Source of the DNA: Renibacterium sp043789415
GTDB taxonomy: Bacteria > Actinomycetota > Actinomycetes > Actinomycetales > Micrococcaceae
Length of the DNA stretch: 64,000 bases
Reading direction: 5' to 3'
Assembly: GCF_043789415.1 (NCBI RefSeq)
Contig: NZ_JBDLLW010000001.1
Location: 992,001-1,056,000 of the forward strand
Under the pieces are notes generated by a model. It saw nothing but the letters and a program-made list of their open reading frames with translations, searched no databases and was not told the DNA's origin. Both the position numbers and the translations under genes were made by a program. Positions 7,995 through 18,512 of the stretch are shown in pieces. Position 1 is the stretch's first letter; every line of letters begins with the position of its first letter.

Positions 7995-9242
7995 GTGCAG
8001 GTACCGCGTCATGTGACGATGTTCTCTTTGCACACCTCTCCCCTGGAACAACCGGGTTCCGGAGATGCTGGCGGAATGAATGTTTATATCCGCCAGCTCG
8101 CCCTGGGCTTAGCCGATCTCGGGGTGTCGGTTGAAATTGTCACCATCGGCGACTCGCCTGCAACGGAGTTGGCTCCCGGCGTCCTGGTGCGCCATCTCGA
8201 TCCGCGCAGCCTCGGCCTGCCCGGCCTCGGCGAAACGAACACAGCGAAAAAATCTCATCCGCTGAAAATCAGCAAGGAAAAGCTCCCGGAGCTGCTGCCC
8301 AAGCTGGTCGACGTCCTAGGTACCACAGGCCCGGGCCGCACTGAGCTGCTGCACTCCCACTACTGGATTTCCGGAGTAGCGGCCTTGCCATTGGCAGCCA
8401 GCTGGCAACTGCCTCTAGTGCACTCGATGCACACCATGGCCAAAGTGAAGGACCGGTATCGTCTCGACGGCCAAGTGCGTGAACCTTCCGAACGGGCGGC
8501 CGGTGAAGACCGCATCGTCCATACCGCCACCCGTTTAACCGCTAACACTCACTACGAGGCACGAGAGATCGAATTCCTCTACCACGGCAAAGCCGAGCGC
8601 ATCGATGTGATCCCTCCCGGCGTCGACCTGAAAGTTTTCCGCCCGGGTTCACAAGCTGCCGCCCGAGGGGAGCTGGGGATCGACCCGCAACGGCTGCACG
8701 TGGTGTTCGCGGGACGGTTGCAGCGCCTCAAAGGTGCTCACCTGCTGATTGAGGCTGTGGCGCTGCTGCATCAGCGCCGCCCAGAACTCGAACTACAACT
8801 GAGCGTTATCGGCTCCCGGAGCGGTCCCGAGGATTACGATCTGCAAAAATTGGCGCAGCAACTCGGCATAGCTCATCTCATTGGCTTCGAAAGCCCCAAG
8901 CCACCCGCTGAACTCGCCCAATGGTTCCGCTCCGCGGATCTCGTTGCGATGCCTTCCTCTTCGGAGTCCTTCGGCTTGGTCGCGTTGGAAGCCGGGGCCT
9001 GTGGCACACCGGTACTGGCAACTCGGGTGGGTGGCCTGGTCGAAGCGGTGCAGGATCAGCTGACCGGCACCCTGGTGGATGGGCTGGACCCGCACCACTG
9101 GTCGATCGTCTTAGAGCGCACCTTGAATGACCCGGAGCAACTCAAGGCCATGGGGCGCGCCGCAGCCATCCACGCCGCAGGATACTCCTGGCAGCACACC
9201 GCGGAGCTCACGCTGGAGAGCTACCAGCGCGCCCTCGGCTAA
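7995..9242 (+). CDS. mshA: D-inositol-3-phosphate glycosyltransferase MshA
   Basis: MshA joins GlcNAc from UDP-GlcNAc to 1L-myo-inositol 1-phosphate, the first step of mycothiol synthesis. This 415-aa GT-B (GT4) enzyme has the MshA N-terminal loop LHTSPLEQPGSGDAGGMNVY at about residues 12-31 and the C-terminal donor-site block PSSSESFGLVALEAGACGTP near 325. The GTG start is set by the ribosome binding site at 7982-7989. The gene converges with ino1, whose product supplies its acceptor, with 21 bp between them. About 150 bp upstream hold no gene and only a weak 5-bp hairpin at 7851-7864 after the GH4 gene. Confidence 0.96.
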   Translation: MQVPRHVTMFSLHTSPLEQPGSGDAGGMNVYIRQLALGLADLGVSVEIVTIGDSPATELAPGVLVRHLDPRSLGLPGLGETNTAKKSHPLKISKEKLPELLPKLVDVLGTTGPGRTELLHSHYWISGVAALPLAASWQLPLVHSMHTMAKVKDRYRLDGQVREPSERAAGEDRIVHTATRLTANTHYEAREIEFLYHGKAERIDVIPPGVDLKVFRPGSQAAARGELGIDPQRLHVVFAGRLQRLKGAHLLIEAVALLHQRRPELELQLSVIGSRSGPEDYDLQKLAQQLGIAHLIGFESPKPPAELAQWFRSADLVAMPSSSESFGLVALEAGACGTPVLATRVGGLVEAVQDQLTGTLVDGLDPHHWSIVLERTLNDPEQLKAMGRAAAIHAAGYSWQHTAELTLESYQRALG

Positions 9243-9263
9243 GCCCCTCAGCCGTTATGACAA

Positions 9264-10337
9264 CTAGCCTTTAATAAAGGCTTCTACGGCCTCATGGGCC
9301 ACGTCGTCAGCCAGCTGCTCCGGCGGGGACTTCATGAAGTAGGCGCTCGGTGCGAGCAAAGGCCCGCCGATTCCCCGGTCCAGGCCGATCTTCGCGGCAC
9401 GGATGGCATCGATAATGACGCCGGCCGAGTTGGGCGAATCCCAGACCTCGAGCTTGTACTCCAGGGACACCGGAGCATCGCCGAAGTTCCGGCCCTCCAG
9501 CCGGACAAAGGCCCATTTCCGGTCGTCCAGCCAGGCGACGTAATCGGACGGGCCGATGTGCACATCGCGCTCGGTCAGCGCGGCGGAGGTATTGGAAGTC
9601 ACTGCCTGGGTCTTGGAGATCTTCTTCGATTCCAGCCGGTCGCGTTCCAGCATGTTCTTGAAGTCCATATTGCCACCCACATTGAGCTGATAGGTGCGAT
9701 CCAGGATGACCCCCCGGTCCTCGAAGAGCTTAGCCATCACCCGGTGGGTGATGGTGGCGCCCAGCTGGCTCTTGATGTCATCGCCCACGATCGGCAGACC
9801 AGCGGCGGTGAATTTATCCGCCCACTCCTTGGTCCCGGCGATGAACACCGGCAGCGCGTTCACAAAAGCGCAGCCCGCATCGATAGCGGCCTGGGCGTAG
9901 AACTTCGCGGCGTGCTCCGAGCCCACCGGCAGGTAGCAGACCACGACGTCGACCTCGGCCGCCCGCAGCGCGGCGACCACGTCGACGGCTTCCGCGGAAG
10001 ATTCCTCAATCGTCTCCCGGTAGTACTTGCCCAATCCATCCAGGGTCGGACCGCGCTGCACGAGGATGCCGGTCTCCGGGACGTCAGCGAGTTTGAGGGT
10101 ATTGTTCTCGCTCGCCGTAATCGCTTCGGAAAGGTCCAAGCCGACCTTCTTCGCGTCGACGTCGAACGCAGCGACGAACTGCACATCGCTCACGTGGTAC
10201 TCGCCGAACCGCACGTGCATCAACCCCGGTACGGTTTGACCAGGATCAGCGTCTCGGTAGTAATGCACTCCCTGCACCAGGGATGATGCACAGTTACCAA
10301 CACCGACGATGGCAACACGAATAGGGTTGACGGACAT
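9264..10337 (-). CDS. ino1: Inositol-3-phosphate synthase (bacterial type)
   Basis: This enzyme converts glucose 6-phosphate to 1L-myo-inositol 1-phosphate with NAD+ as cycling cofactor. The 357-aa form is the short actinobacterial type. The Rossmann motif VGVGNCASS is at residues 11-19 and DDIKSQLGAT near 195 is the active-site region. ATG 10337 is chosen over TTG 10349 because GAGGA lies just upstream at 10341-10347. It feeds MshA and phosphatidylinositol synthesis. It lies 29 bp downstream of the aldo/keto reductase on the same strand. A 7-bp hairpin at 9266-9282 covers its stop codon. Confidence 0.96.
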   Translation of the reverse strand: MSVNPIRVAIVGVGNCASSLVQGVHYYRDADPGQTVPGLMHVRFGEYHVSDVQFVAAFDVDAKKVGLDLSEAITASENNTLKLADVPETGILVQRGPTLDGLGKYYRETIEESSAEAVDVVAALRAAEVDVVVCYLPVGSEHAAKFYAQAAIDAGCAFVNALPVFIAGTKEWADKFTAAGLPIVGDDIKSQLGATITHRVMAKLFEDRGVILDRTYQLNVGGNMDFKNMLERDRLESKKISKTQAVTSNTSAALTERDVHIGPSDYVAWLDDRKWAFVRLEGRNFGDAPVSLEYKLEVWDSPNSAGVIIDAIRAAKIGLDRGIGGPLLAPSAYFMKSPPEQLADDVAHEAVEAFIKG

Positions 10338-10366
10338 AGTTCTCCTCAAAGGTGGGTGTTCTGCGC

Positions 10367-11386
10367 TTAGATGCCAGCGCTGGCGGCGTCGATCGCGGCG
10401 ATCTCTGCTTCGTCGAAGCCGAGCTTGGCCACTCCGGCCAGGTTCGCTTCCAGTTGGGCGACGCTGGAGGCGCCCACCAACGCGGAAGTGACAGCTCCTG
10501 CGGCCTGCTCGCGCAGCACCCAGGCCACCGACATCTCGGCGAGCGACTGGCCGCGAGCCGCAGCCAGTTCATTGAGTGTACGAACCGCAGTCATTTTCTC
10601 CTCGGTGAGCGCGCTCTCCTTGAGGAAGTGGCCCAGGGCGGCCCGGGAATCCGAGGGCACGCCCTTGAGATAGCGGTCGGTGAGCACACCCTGAGCCAGC
10701 GGTGAATAGGCAATCGAGCCGATTCCCTGATCGGAGAGCACCTGCAGCAGCGAGGAGCCGCTCTCATCCGGGCGCTCGATCCAGCGGTCGAAAATATTGT
10801 AGTTGGGCTGATTGATCACCATCGGAGTGCCCAGTTCGCGGAGGATCTTCGCCGCTTCCAGAGTCTGCGAAGCAGAATAATTGGAGACGCCGACGTAGAG
10901 CGCCTTACCGGAACGCACCGCGTGGTCCAGCGCGGACATGGTCTCTTCGAGGGGGGTCTCCGGATCGAAGCGGTGGCTGTAGAAGATATCGACGTAGTCC
11001 AGACCCATCCGCTGCAGCGACTGGTCCAGGCTGGCCAGCAGATACTTCCGGGAACCCCATTCACCATACGGACCATCCCACATCAGGTGTCCGGCTTTGC
11101 TGGAGATGATCAGCTCGTCGCGGTAAGGCCGGAAGTCCTCACGCAGGTGGCGCCCGAAGTTGCTTTCCGCGCTGCCGGCCGGTGGCCCATAATTATTGGC
11201 CAGGTCGAAGTGAGTGACACCCAGATCGAAGGCTCGACGCAAAACGGCCCGTTGATTTTCGAAGGGCTTATCATCGCCGAAGTTGTGCCACAGTCCCAGT
11301 GAGACGGCGGGCAGCTTCAGGCCGCTGCGGCCAAGCCGACGGTAAGGCAATTCGGCATAACGGGACTCAGCGGGAAAGTAGGTCAT
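10367..11386 (-). CDS. Aldo/keto reductase, YghZ (glyceraldehyde-3-phosphate reductase) type
   Basis: This 339-aa TIM-barrel NADPH-dependent reductase carries the AKR tetrad D61, Y66, K97 and H138, in the contexts THFDLANNYG, ISSKAGH and YSHRFD. The block GPPAGSAESNFG is characteristic of the AKR14 / YghZ group, which reduces L-glyceraldehyde 3-phosphate and methylglyoxal. ATG 11386 fits the family start; the frame stays open to 11431 without support. A role in aldehyde detoxification is inference; proximity to ino1 gives no clear pathway link. Confidence 0.9.
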   Translation of the reverse strand: MTYFPAESRYAELPYRRLGRSGLKLPAVSLGLWHNFGDDKPFENQRAVLRRAFDLGVTHFDLANNYGPPAGSAESNFGRHLREDFRPYRDELIISSKAGHLMWDGPYGEWGSRKYLLASLDQSLQRMGLDYVDIFYSHRFDPETPLEETMSALDHAVRSGKALYVGVSNYSASQTLEAAKILRELGTPMVINQPNYNIFDRWIERPDESGSSLLQVLSDQGIGSIAYSPLAQGVLTDRYLKGVPSDSRAALGHFLKESALTEEKMTAVRTLNELAAARGQSLAEMSVAWVLREQAAGAVTSALVGASSVAQLEANLAGVAKLGFDEAEIAAIDAASAGI

Positions 11387-11439
11387 GGCTCCATCATGCC
11401 ACGCTCCTCCACCCAGACCCCGAGCCGCCAAAGTCCCGA

Positions 11440-11530
11440 CCAGTTATCCCACCCAGTGTTACGTATGAGGCTGGCGCTCACTCGGAAAGACCACATGGGC
11501 AACTTTTGCCGCATTCGGTGGGACGGCTGG
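11440..11530 (+). repeat. Dispersed palindromic repeat, family A copy 1
   Basis: This 91-bp element begins CCAGTTATCCCACCCAGTG and ends GGTGGGACGGCTGG, its ends being imperfect inverted repeats. The reverse complement of 33417-33498 aligns with it along the outer arms and the GTTACG.ATGAGGC segment. It lies between the aldo/keto reductase and glgX. A 15-bp unit (GGACGGCTGGTTCGG) is tandemly duplicated at 11521-11535 and 11536-11550 on its right edge. Confidence 0.7.
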
Positions 11531-11568
11531 TTCGGGGACGGCTGGTTCGGTGGCAGCTGGGAGAGGAC

Positions 11569-13743
11569 TCAGTTTTGGATTTTGCCTACCAAGGAGGCCG
11601 CCACCGAATGGTCCGGGCTGCTCGCCTCTTCATCGTGGGCGCGCAGCACGACCAGAGAGCGCGGCTGGACCGCCAGCACTTCACCGGCGACGATCACCCC
11701 GGCCGGGAACTGGCTTCCGGCGGTGTCGATCAACGGATCCCAACGCGGGGCGTACTCTGCGGCGGGCAGGGTGAATTGCACCTCAGCCTCATGAGCGTTG
11801 AAGTAGAGCAGGAAGTTGACGTCGGTGATCCGTCGGCCACGCTCGTCCACCCCGGAGATGGCCTCGCCGTTCAGGAAGACGCCAATGGTGCGGCCGAAGC
11901 CGTTCCCCCAGTCTTCCTCGGTCATTGTGCTGCCATCGGTATCGAGCCAGACCAGATCGGGGAGCTTCTCCCCCTCACCGCGTTTGGCAGGCCGGCCGTC
12001 GAAGAACCGAGAGCGCCGAAAAGTCGGATGATCCCGGCGCAGCTGGCTCAGCTTGGCAGTGAATTCGATCAGCGGTTGGTCTGCACTATCCCAATGAATC
12101 CAGGTGAGCTCTGAGTCCTGGCAGTAGGCGTTGTTATTGCCGCTCTGGCTGCGTCCCAGTTCATCGCCGTGCACCAGCATCGGCACGCCTTGGGAGAGCA
12201 GCATGGTGGCGATGAAGTTCCGCTGCTGCCTGGCGCGCAGCGCGAGCACTCCGGCGTCCTGGGTGGGCCCTTCCACTCCGCAGTTCCAGGAGCGGTTGTG
12301 GGATTCGCCGTCGTTGTTGTTCTCGCCGTTGGCCTCGTTGTGCTTGTCGTTATAAGCGACCAGATCGGCGAGGGTGAATCCGTCATGTGCGGTGACGAAG
12401 TTGATCGAGGCGACCGGGCGGCGTCCCGAATGCTCGTAGAGATCGGAGGAACCGCTGAGCCGGGAGGCGAATTCGCCTAGTGTCGAGGGCTCGCCGCGCC
12501 AGAAATCACGCACCGTATCGCGGTATTTACCGTTCCATTCGGTCCACTGCGGCGGAAAGTTGCCCACCTGGTAACCACCCGGACCGACGTCCCAGGGCTC
12601 GGCGATGAGCTTGACCTGGGAGACCACCGGGTCCTGTTGGATGAGTTCGAAGAAGGTGGAGAGCTTATCGACGTCGTAGAACTCACGGGCCAGTGTGGAG
12701 GCCAGGTCGAAGCGGAAGCCGTCCACGTGCATCTCGGTCACCCAGTAGCGCAGTGAGTCCATCAGCAGTTGTAGCGCGTGCGGGTTGCGCACATTGAGCG
12801 AGTTCCCGGTGCCGGTGTAGTCCATGTAGTACTGCTCGTCGTTGTCCACTAAGCGGTAATAGGCCGCGTTGTCGATGCCCCGGAAGCTCAGCGTCGGGCC
12901 CAGCTGGTTGCCCTCCGCGGTGTGGTTGTAGACGACGTCGAGAATCACTTCGATACCGGCCCGATGCAGGGCACGCACCATGGCTTTGAAGTCCTGCACC
13001 TGCTGGCCTTGGTCTCCGGTGGAGCTGTAGGTGTTCTGCGGGGCGAAAAAGCCAATCGTGTTGTAGCCCCAGTAGTTGCTGAGGCCTTTTTCGAGCAGCA
13101 CGCTGTCCTGCACGAACTGGTGCACCGGCATCAGTTCGATGGCGGTCACGCCAAGCTTTTTCAGGTGCGCGATCACCGCTGGATGCGCGACGCCGGCATA
13201 GGTGCCCCGCTGCTCCTCGGGAACCTCGGGGTGCAGTTGGGTAAGGCCTTTGACGTGCGCTTCGTAGATGAAGGAGCGATGGTAGGGGGTGCGCGGGGCA
13301 CGATCGCCGTCCCAGTCGAAGAAGGGGTTGACTACGACGCCGAGCATCATGTGCGGCAGCGAGTCCTCGTCATTGCGTTTCGTCGGGTCGGCGTGCTGGT
13401 AGGAGAACAACGCATTGTCCCAGTCGATTTTCCCGGCGACCGCCTTGGCGTAGGGGTCGAGCAGCAATTTATTCGGGTTGCAGCGCAGGCCTTGGGCTGG
13501 GTCGAAGGGGCCATCCACCCGGTAACCGTATTTCTGACCGGGCTGAATCTGCGGCAAATAGCAGTGCCAGACATAGCCGTCCACCTCGGTGAGCGGGATC
13601 CTGGTCTCCACCGGGCCCTCAGGGCTCTCCTCGATCAAGCAGAGTTGCACGGCCTCGGCCACTTCGCTGAAGATCGCGAAGTTGGTTCCATTGCCGTCGA
13701 AGGTGGCACCCAGCGGGTAGGCCGATCCAGGCCAAACTTCCAT
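11569..13743 (-). CDS. glgX: Glycogen debranching enzyme GlgX
   Basis: This GH13 isoamylase-type enzyme hydrolyses alpha-1,6 branches of phosphorylase-limit glycogen. The 724-aa protein has an N-terminal CBM48 (VWPGSAYPLGATFDGNGTNF), then the catalytic barrel with DVVYNHTAEGN, GFRFDLAS (nucleophile Asp), LIAEPWDVG (acid/base Glu) and FVTAHDGFT. ATG 13743 is chosen because AGGAG lies 8-12 nt upstream. The open frame continues to 13938 but there crosses the repeat at 13830-13869, which argues against a longer protein. No other glycogen gene is nearby. Confidence 0.95.
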   Translation of the reverse strand: MEVWPGSAYPLGATFDGNGTNFAIFSEVAEAVQLCLIEESPEGPVETRIPLTEVDGYVWHCYLPQIQPGQKYGYRVDGPFDPAQGLRCNPNKLLLDPYAKAVAGKIDWDNALFSYQHADPTKRNDEDSLPHMMLGVVVNPFFDWDGDRAPRTPYHRSFIYEAHVKGLTQLHPEVPEEQRGTYAGVAHPAVIAHLKKLGVTAIELMPVHQFVQDSVLLEKGLSNYWGYNTIGFFAPQNTYSSTGDQGQQVQDFKAMVRALHRAGIEVILDVVYNHTAEGNQLGPTLSFRGIDNAAYYRLVDNDEQYYMDYTGTGNSLNVRNPHALQLLMDSLRYWVTEMHVDGFRFDLASTLAREFYDVDKLSTFFELIQQDPVVSQVKLIAEPWDVGPGGYQVGNFPPQWTEWNGKYRDTVRDFWRGEPSTLGEFASRLSGSSDLYEHSGRRPVASINFVTAHDGFTLADLVAYNDKHNEANGENNNDGESHNRSWNCGVEGPTQDAGVLALRARQQRNFIATMLLSQGVPMLVHGDELGRSQSGNNNAYCQDSELTWIHWDSADQPLIEFTAKLSQLRRDHPTFRRSRFFDGRPAKRGEGEKLPDLVWLDTDGSTMTEEDWGNGFGRTIGVFLNGEAISGVDERGRRITDVNFLLYFNAHEAEVQFTLPAAEYAPRWDPLIDTAGSQFPAGVIVAGEVLAVQPRSLVVLRAHDEEASSPDHSVAASLVGKIQN

Positions 13744-13829
13744 GCTGCGCTCCTGTTCGCGAAGAGATGTTCCTGCCATAAGGCTACCGGCGCTGGTTTG
13801 TGGTTCGCACAGTTGACCTTGCAGCCCCG

Positions 13830-13869
13830 CATAGCCACGCCCACCGAATCGGGGATTCAGTGGGCGTGG
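13830..13869 (+). repeat. 40-bp hairpin direct repeat, copy 1
   Basis: A 40-bp element folds as CCACGCCCAC / GTGGGCGTGG with an inner GAATC / GATTC stem and GGG loop. A second copy at 14748-14787 differs at one base. The pair flanks the membrane-protein gene at 13972-14658 in direct orientation. Confidence 0.85.
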
Positions 13870-13921
13870 TATGCGAATCCCGGACTGCGGAGTCGGAGGG
13901 TTTCTGAGAAAAATCGAAAAA

Positions 13922-13956
13922 GCTCCTCGGCATGCCACAAAGACACACCGAGGAGC
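13922..13956 (-). terminator. Rho-independent terminator of the 13972-14658 gene
   Basis: On the minus strand GCTCCTCGG (13948-13956) pairs with CCGAGGAGC (13922-13930), a 9-bp stem around a 17-nt loop, followed at once by TTTTTCGATTTTT. It lies 15 bp after the stop codon. Confidence 0.8.
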
Positions 13957-13971
13957 CCGATCAATCAGGTT

Positions 13972-14658
13972 TCACAGGAAAGCACTGGGCATCGTGGCTA
14001 AGAAACCCAGCATCAACGGAACCATGTAGAACACCAGGAATAACCAGCCCGGATGGGTCAATCCTTTGAGCCATATACCGGCGAGTGATGAACGATGAAG
14101 GCGGGCTAAGTGAAGAAGCTGACGGCTGGCTACAGACCATTCACGAGGCCTCCGAATATAACGCAAAAACAGGCTGCTCCAGAGCCAAAGACTCACGAAG
14201 AAAGCACCAAATAGTATCGAGGGCCAAACGATCTGTTGGCCAATGTACGTAAATAACTCATCAAAACCACCATTAGTAAGCGATAGCTGGTTGTACTTTT
14301 CCAGGAGCATCTGAGAGACAAAGAACCCCACGCACAGCAGTATCCCGCCGCGTATGAAATTCATGAGGGCAGCCGCCCTAGCCCAGAACAGATTCCTCTC
14401 TCGCCAAGGAACTGGCGGTGGAAATCTTGAGACCAAAGCGCATCCCACAAAGAAACTAAGAATCATCACAAGCATAGGGAGCCAAGCCAAGATTTTGAGC
14501 AAGATAGTGGATTGGCTGGATACCGCGAAAATAAGCAGAAGAAACCACCAACCATAGATCGCCCTTGGTGTTATCCATCGTCGAACATAAGGTCTGTCAA
14601 GAAAAATACGAAATTCCCGGCAGGGAAAGGACTTAAACCGCAGGGTCAATTCACTCAT
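13972..14658 (-). CDS. Unrecognised multi-pass membrane protein
   Basis: I do not recognise this 228-aa protein. It starts with a polar stretch of about 30 residues and then has roughly five or six hydrophobic segments (near residues 35-52, 55-75, 95-115, 140-165 and 200-225) separated by Arg-rich loops such as RRPREW. The gene is visibly AT-richer than its neighbours, has no clear Shine-Dalgarno, and lies between two 40-bp direct repeats (13830-13869 and 14748-14787) with its own terminator. This looks like a gained cassette (inference). Confidence 0.6.
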   Translation of the reverse strand: MSELTLRFKSFPCREFRIFLDRPYVRRWITPRAIYGWWFLLLIFAVSSQSTILLKILAWLPMLVMILSFFVGCALVSRFPPPVPWRERNLFWARAAALMNFIRGGILLCVGFFVSQMLLEKYNQLSLTNGGFDELFTYIGQQIVWPSILFGAFFVSLWLWSSLFLRYIRRPREWSVASRQLLHLARLHRSSLAGIWLKGLTHPGWLFLVFYMVPLMLGFLATMPSAFL

Positions 14659-14747
14659 ATTTTATAAGGTAGCCGCCAACGCCGACAGAACAGACTGCTC
14701 ATCTGCACCATCTAATCGATACAAACACCCACACTAGGTTGAGCAGG

Positions 14748-14787
14748 CATAGCCACGCCCACCAAATCGGGGATTCAGTGGGCGTGG
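14748..14787 (+). repeat. 40-bp hairpin direct repeat, copy 2
   Basis: Identical to 13830-13869 except for one G-to-A change in the inner stem region. It lies just upstream of the membrane-protein gene and is followed directly by a degenerate third copy. Confidence 0.85.
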
Positions 14788-14823
14788 ATAGTTATGGCCC
14801 AGCGAACGGGCGATTCAGTGGGG
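14788..14823 (+). repeat. Degenerate third copy of the 40-bp hairpin repeat
   Basis: The segment begins ATAG, keeps GGCCCA and ends CGATTCAGTGGG, matching the outer parts of the 40-bp repeat, but the stem is eroded. It abuts copy 2 and ends just before the stop of the 14830-15174 gene. Confidence 0.5.
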
Positions 14824-14829
14824 AGGGGT

Positions 14830-15174
14830 TCAGGATTGGGCCACCCTGCGGCGTTTTTTGCAGTACCAGGAGATGAAGCCTCCAACAGCCAGGGTGATCA
14901 CAATGTACAAGGTGATGTACAAACCCCCGGCGGGATCAAAGGCGAATCGAACAGACTCCTCGGCATGAGTGTTTTTGCGGCCACCACCCAGAATCAGAAA
15001 CCAGAACAGCCCCAGTAGCAGCGACCCTAGGGTGACGAGCCAAGCTAAAGCGCCGGCCAGGGAATACTTGCGGAAGAGCGTCAGGATCACCGCGAGCACC
15101 AGGAACAACAGATGAACCGCCACCGCCCAGACGAGTGGGAGATCCGTAGAATCAAACTCTAAAATAACCGTCAC
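14830..15174 (-). CDS. Small membrane protein, PLDc_N-like
   Basis: This 114-aa protein has three predicted membrane helices (near residues 13-33, 40-62 and 85-104) and a basic C-terminus KKRRRVAQS. The pattern of two N-terminal helices with FWFLILGGG resembles the PLDc_N (phospholipase D nuclease N-terminal) membrane domain, but no nuclease is attached and I would not assign an activity. The start is GTG with no strong Shine-Dalgarno, so it is not firm. A 16-bp palindrome lies 25 bp upstream. Confidence 0.6.
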   Translation of the reverse strand: MTVILEFDSTDLPLVWAVAVHLLFLVLAVILTLFRKYSLAGALAWLVTLGSLLLGLFWFLILGGGRKNTHAEESVRFAFDPAGGLYITLYIVITLAVGGFISWYCKKRRRVAQS

Positions 15175-15198
15175 CTCATAAATTGTTCAGATCAATAG

Positions 15199-15214
15199 TT
15201 GAGCACTTGCTCAA
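15199..15214. promoter_or_regulatory. 16-bp palindrome, candidate operator
   Basis: TTGAGCACTTGCTCAA is a dyad of 7-bp arms around CT. It lies between the divergent small membrane gene (start 15174) and the glycine riboswitch leader, where a TetR- or GntR-type repressor could act. The partner protein is unknown. Confidence 0.5.
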
Positions 15215-15380
15215 GTTTTATCAGGGGCCTCGTTTTCCCACAACCTCTGCCGCCAAAGTTACGAGTCAGCCCAGGCTCTCCCCACGACAGAACTTGCATC
15301 TCAAGGACCAGTTCAGAAGGCGGTTTGATCCAACCTCAGCCGCCATGTGAGAATGGTCACGAACACGAAACGCCAGCGAT

Positions 15381-15592
15381 CCGCGGCGGGAGAGTCCTCC
15401 TGCCACCAACCAGGCAGTGGGCGCCGTAGGAGCAAATCCTCCCCGGGAATCTCTCAGGCACCCGCACCGCCGCGGCGAGGCAACTCTGGAAAGCAGCGCT
15501 ACCCGAACCAGGGCAGAGCTCACCGACGGTGCAAGCGAGGACGTCCTCGCGGAATCTCTCAGGTCCCATACAGAGCGGGGAGGAACCCACGC
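15381..15592 (+). ncRNA. Tandem glycine riboswitch
   Basis: Two aptamers lie in series upstream of gcvP. The conserved core GAATCTCTCAGG occurs twice, at 15447-15458 and 15552-15563, exactly 105 bp apart. The first aptamer starts with CGGGAGAG (15387-15394) and ends with GGCAACTCTGG; the second ends with CAGAGCGGGGAGG. This is the classical tandem glycine riboswitch that turns on glycine-cleavage genes when glycine is abundant. The switch point is probably the gcvP ribosome binding site (15617-15620) about 30 nt downstream, since no terminator with a U-tract is seen. The rest of 15175-15380 holds only the palindrome and presumably the promoter. Confidence 0.95.
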
Positions 15593-15626
15593 CCGGTACT
15601 GCCGTACCCGAATACTGGAGTTCCTG

Positions 15627-18503
<2,877 letters not shown>

Positions 18504-18512
18504 GAGCCACAG

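Noticed and set aside
9294..10286. 330-codon frame antisense to ino1
   Set aside because: Shadow frame of a well-conserved gene in GC-rich DNA, with no family resemblance.
13744..13938. Longer glgX N-terminus
   Set aside because: It would translate the 40-bp hairpin repeat; ATG 13743 with AGGAG upstream fits the family.
15417..15626. N-terminal extension of gcvP by 70 codons
   Set aside because: The extra frame lies wholly in the glycine riboswitch; ATG 15627 has a ribosome binding site and matches the family start.
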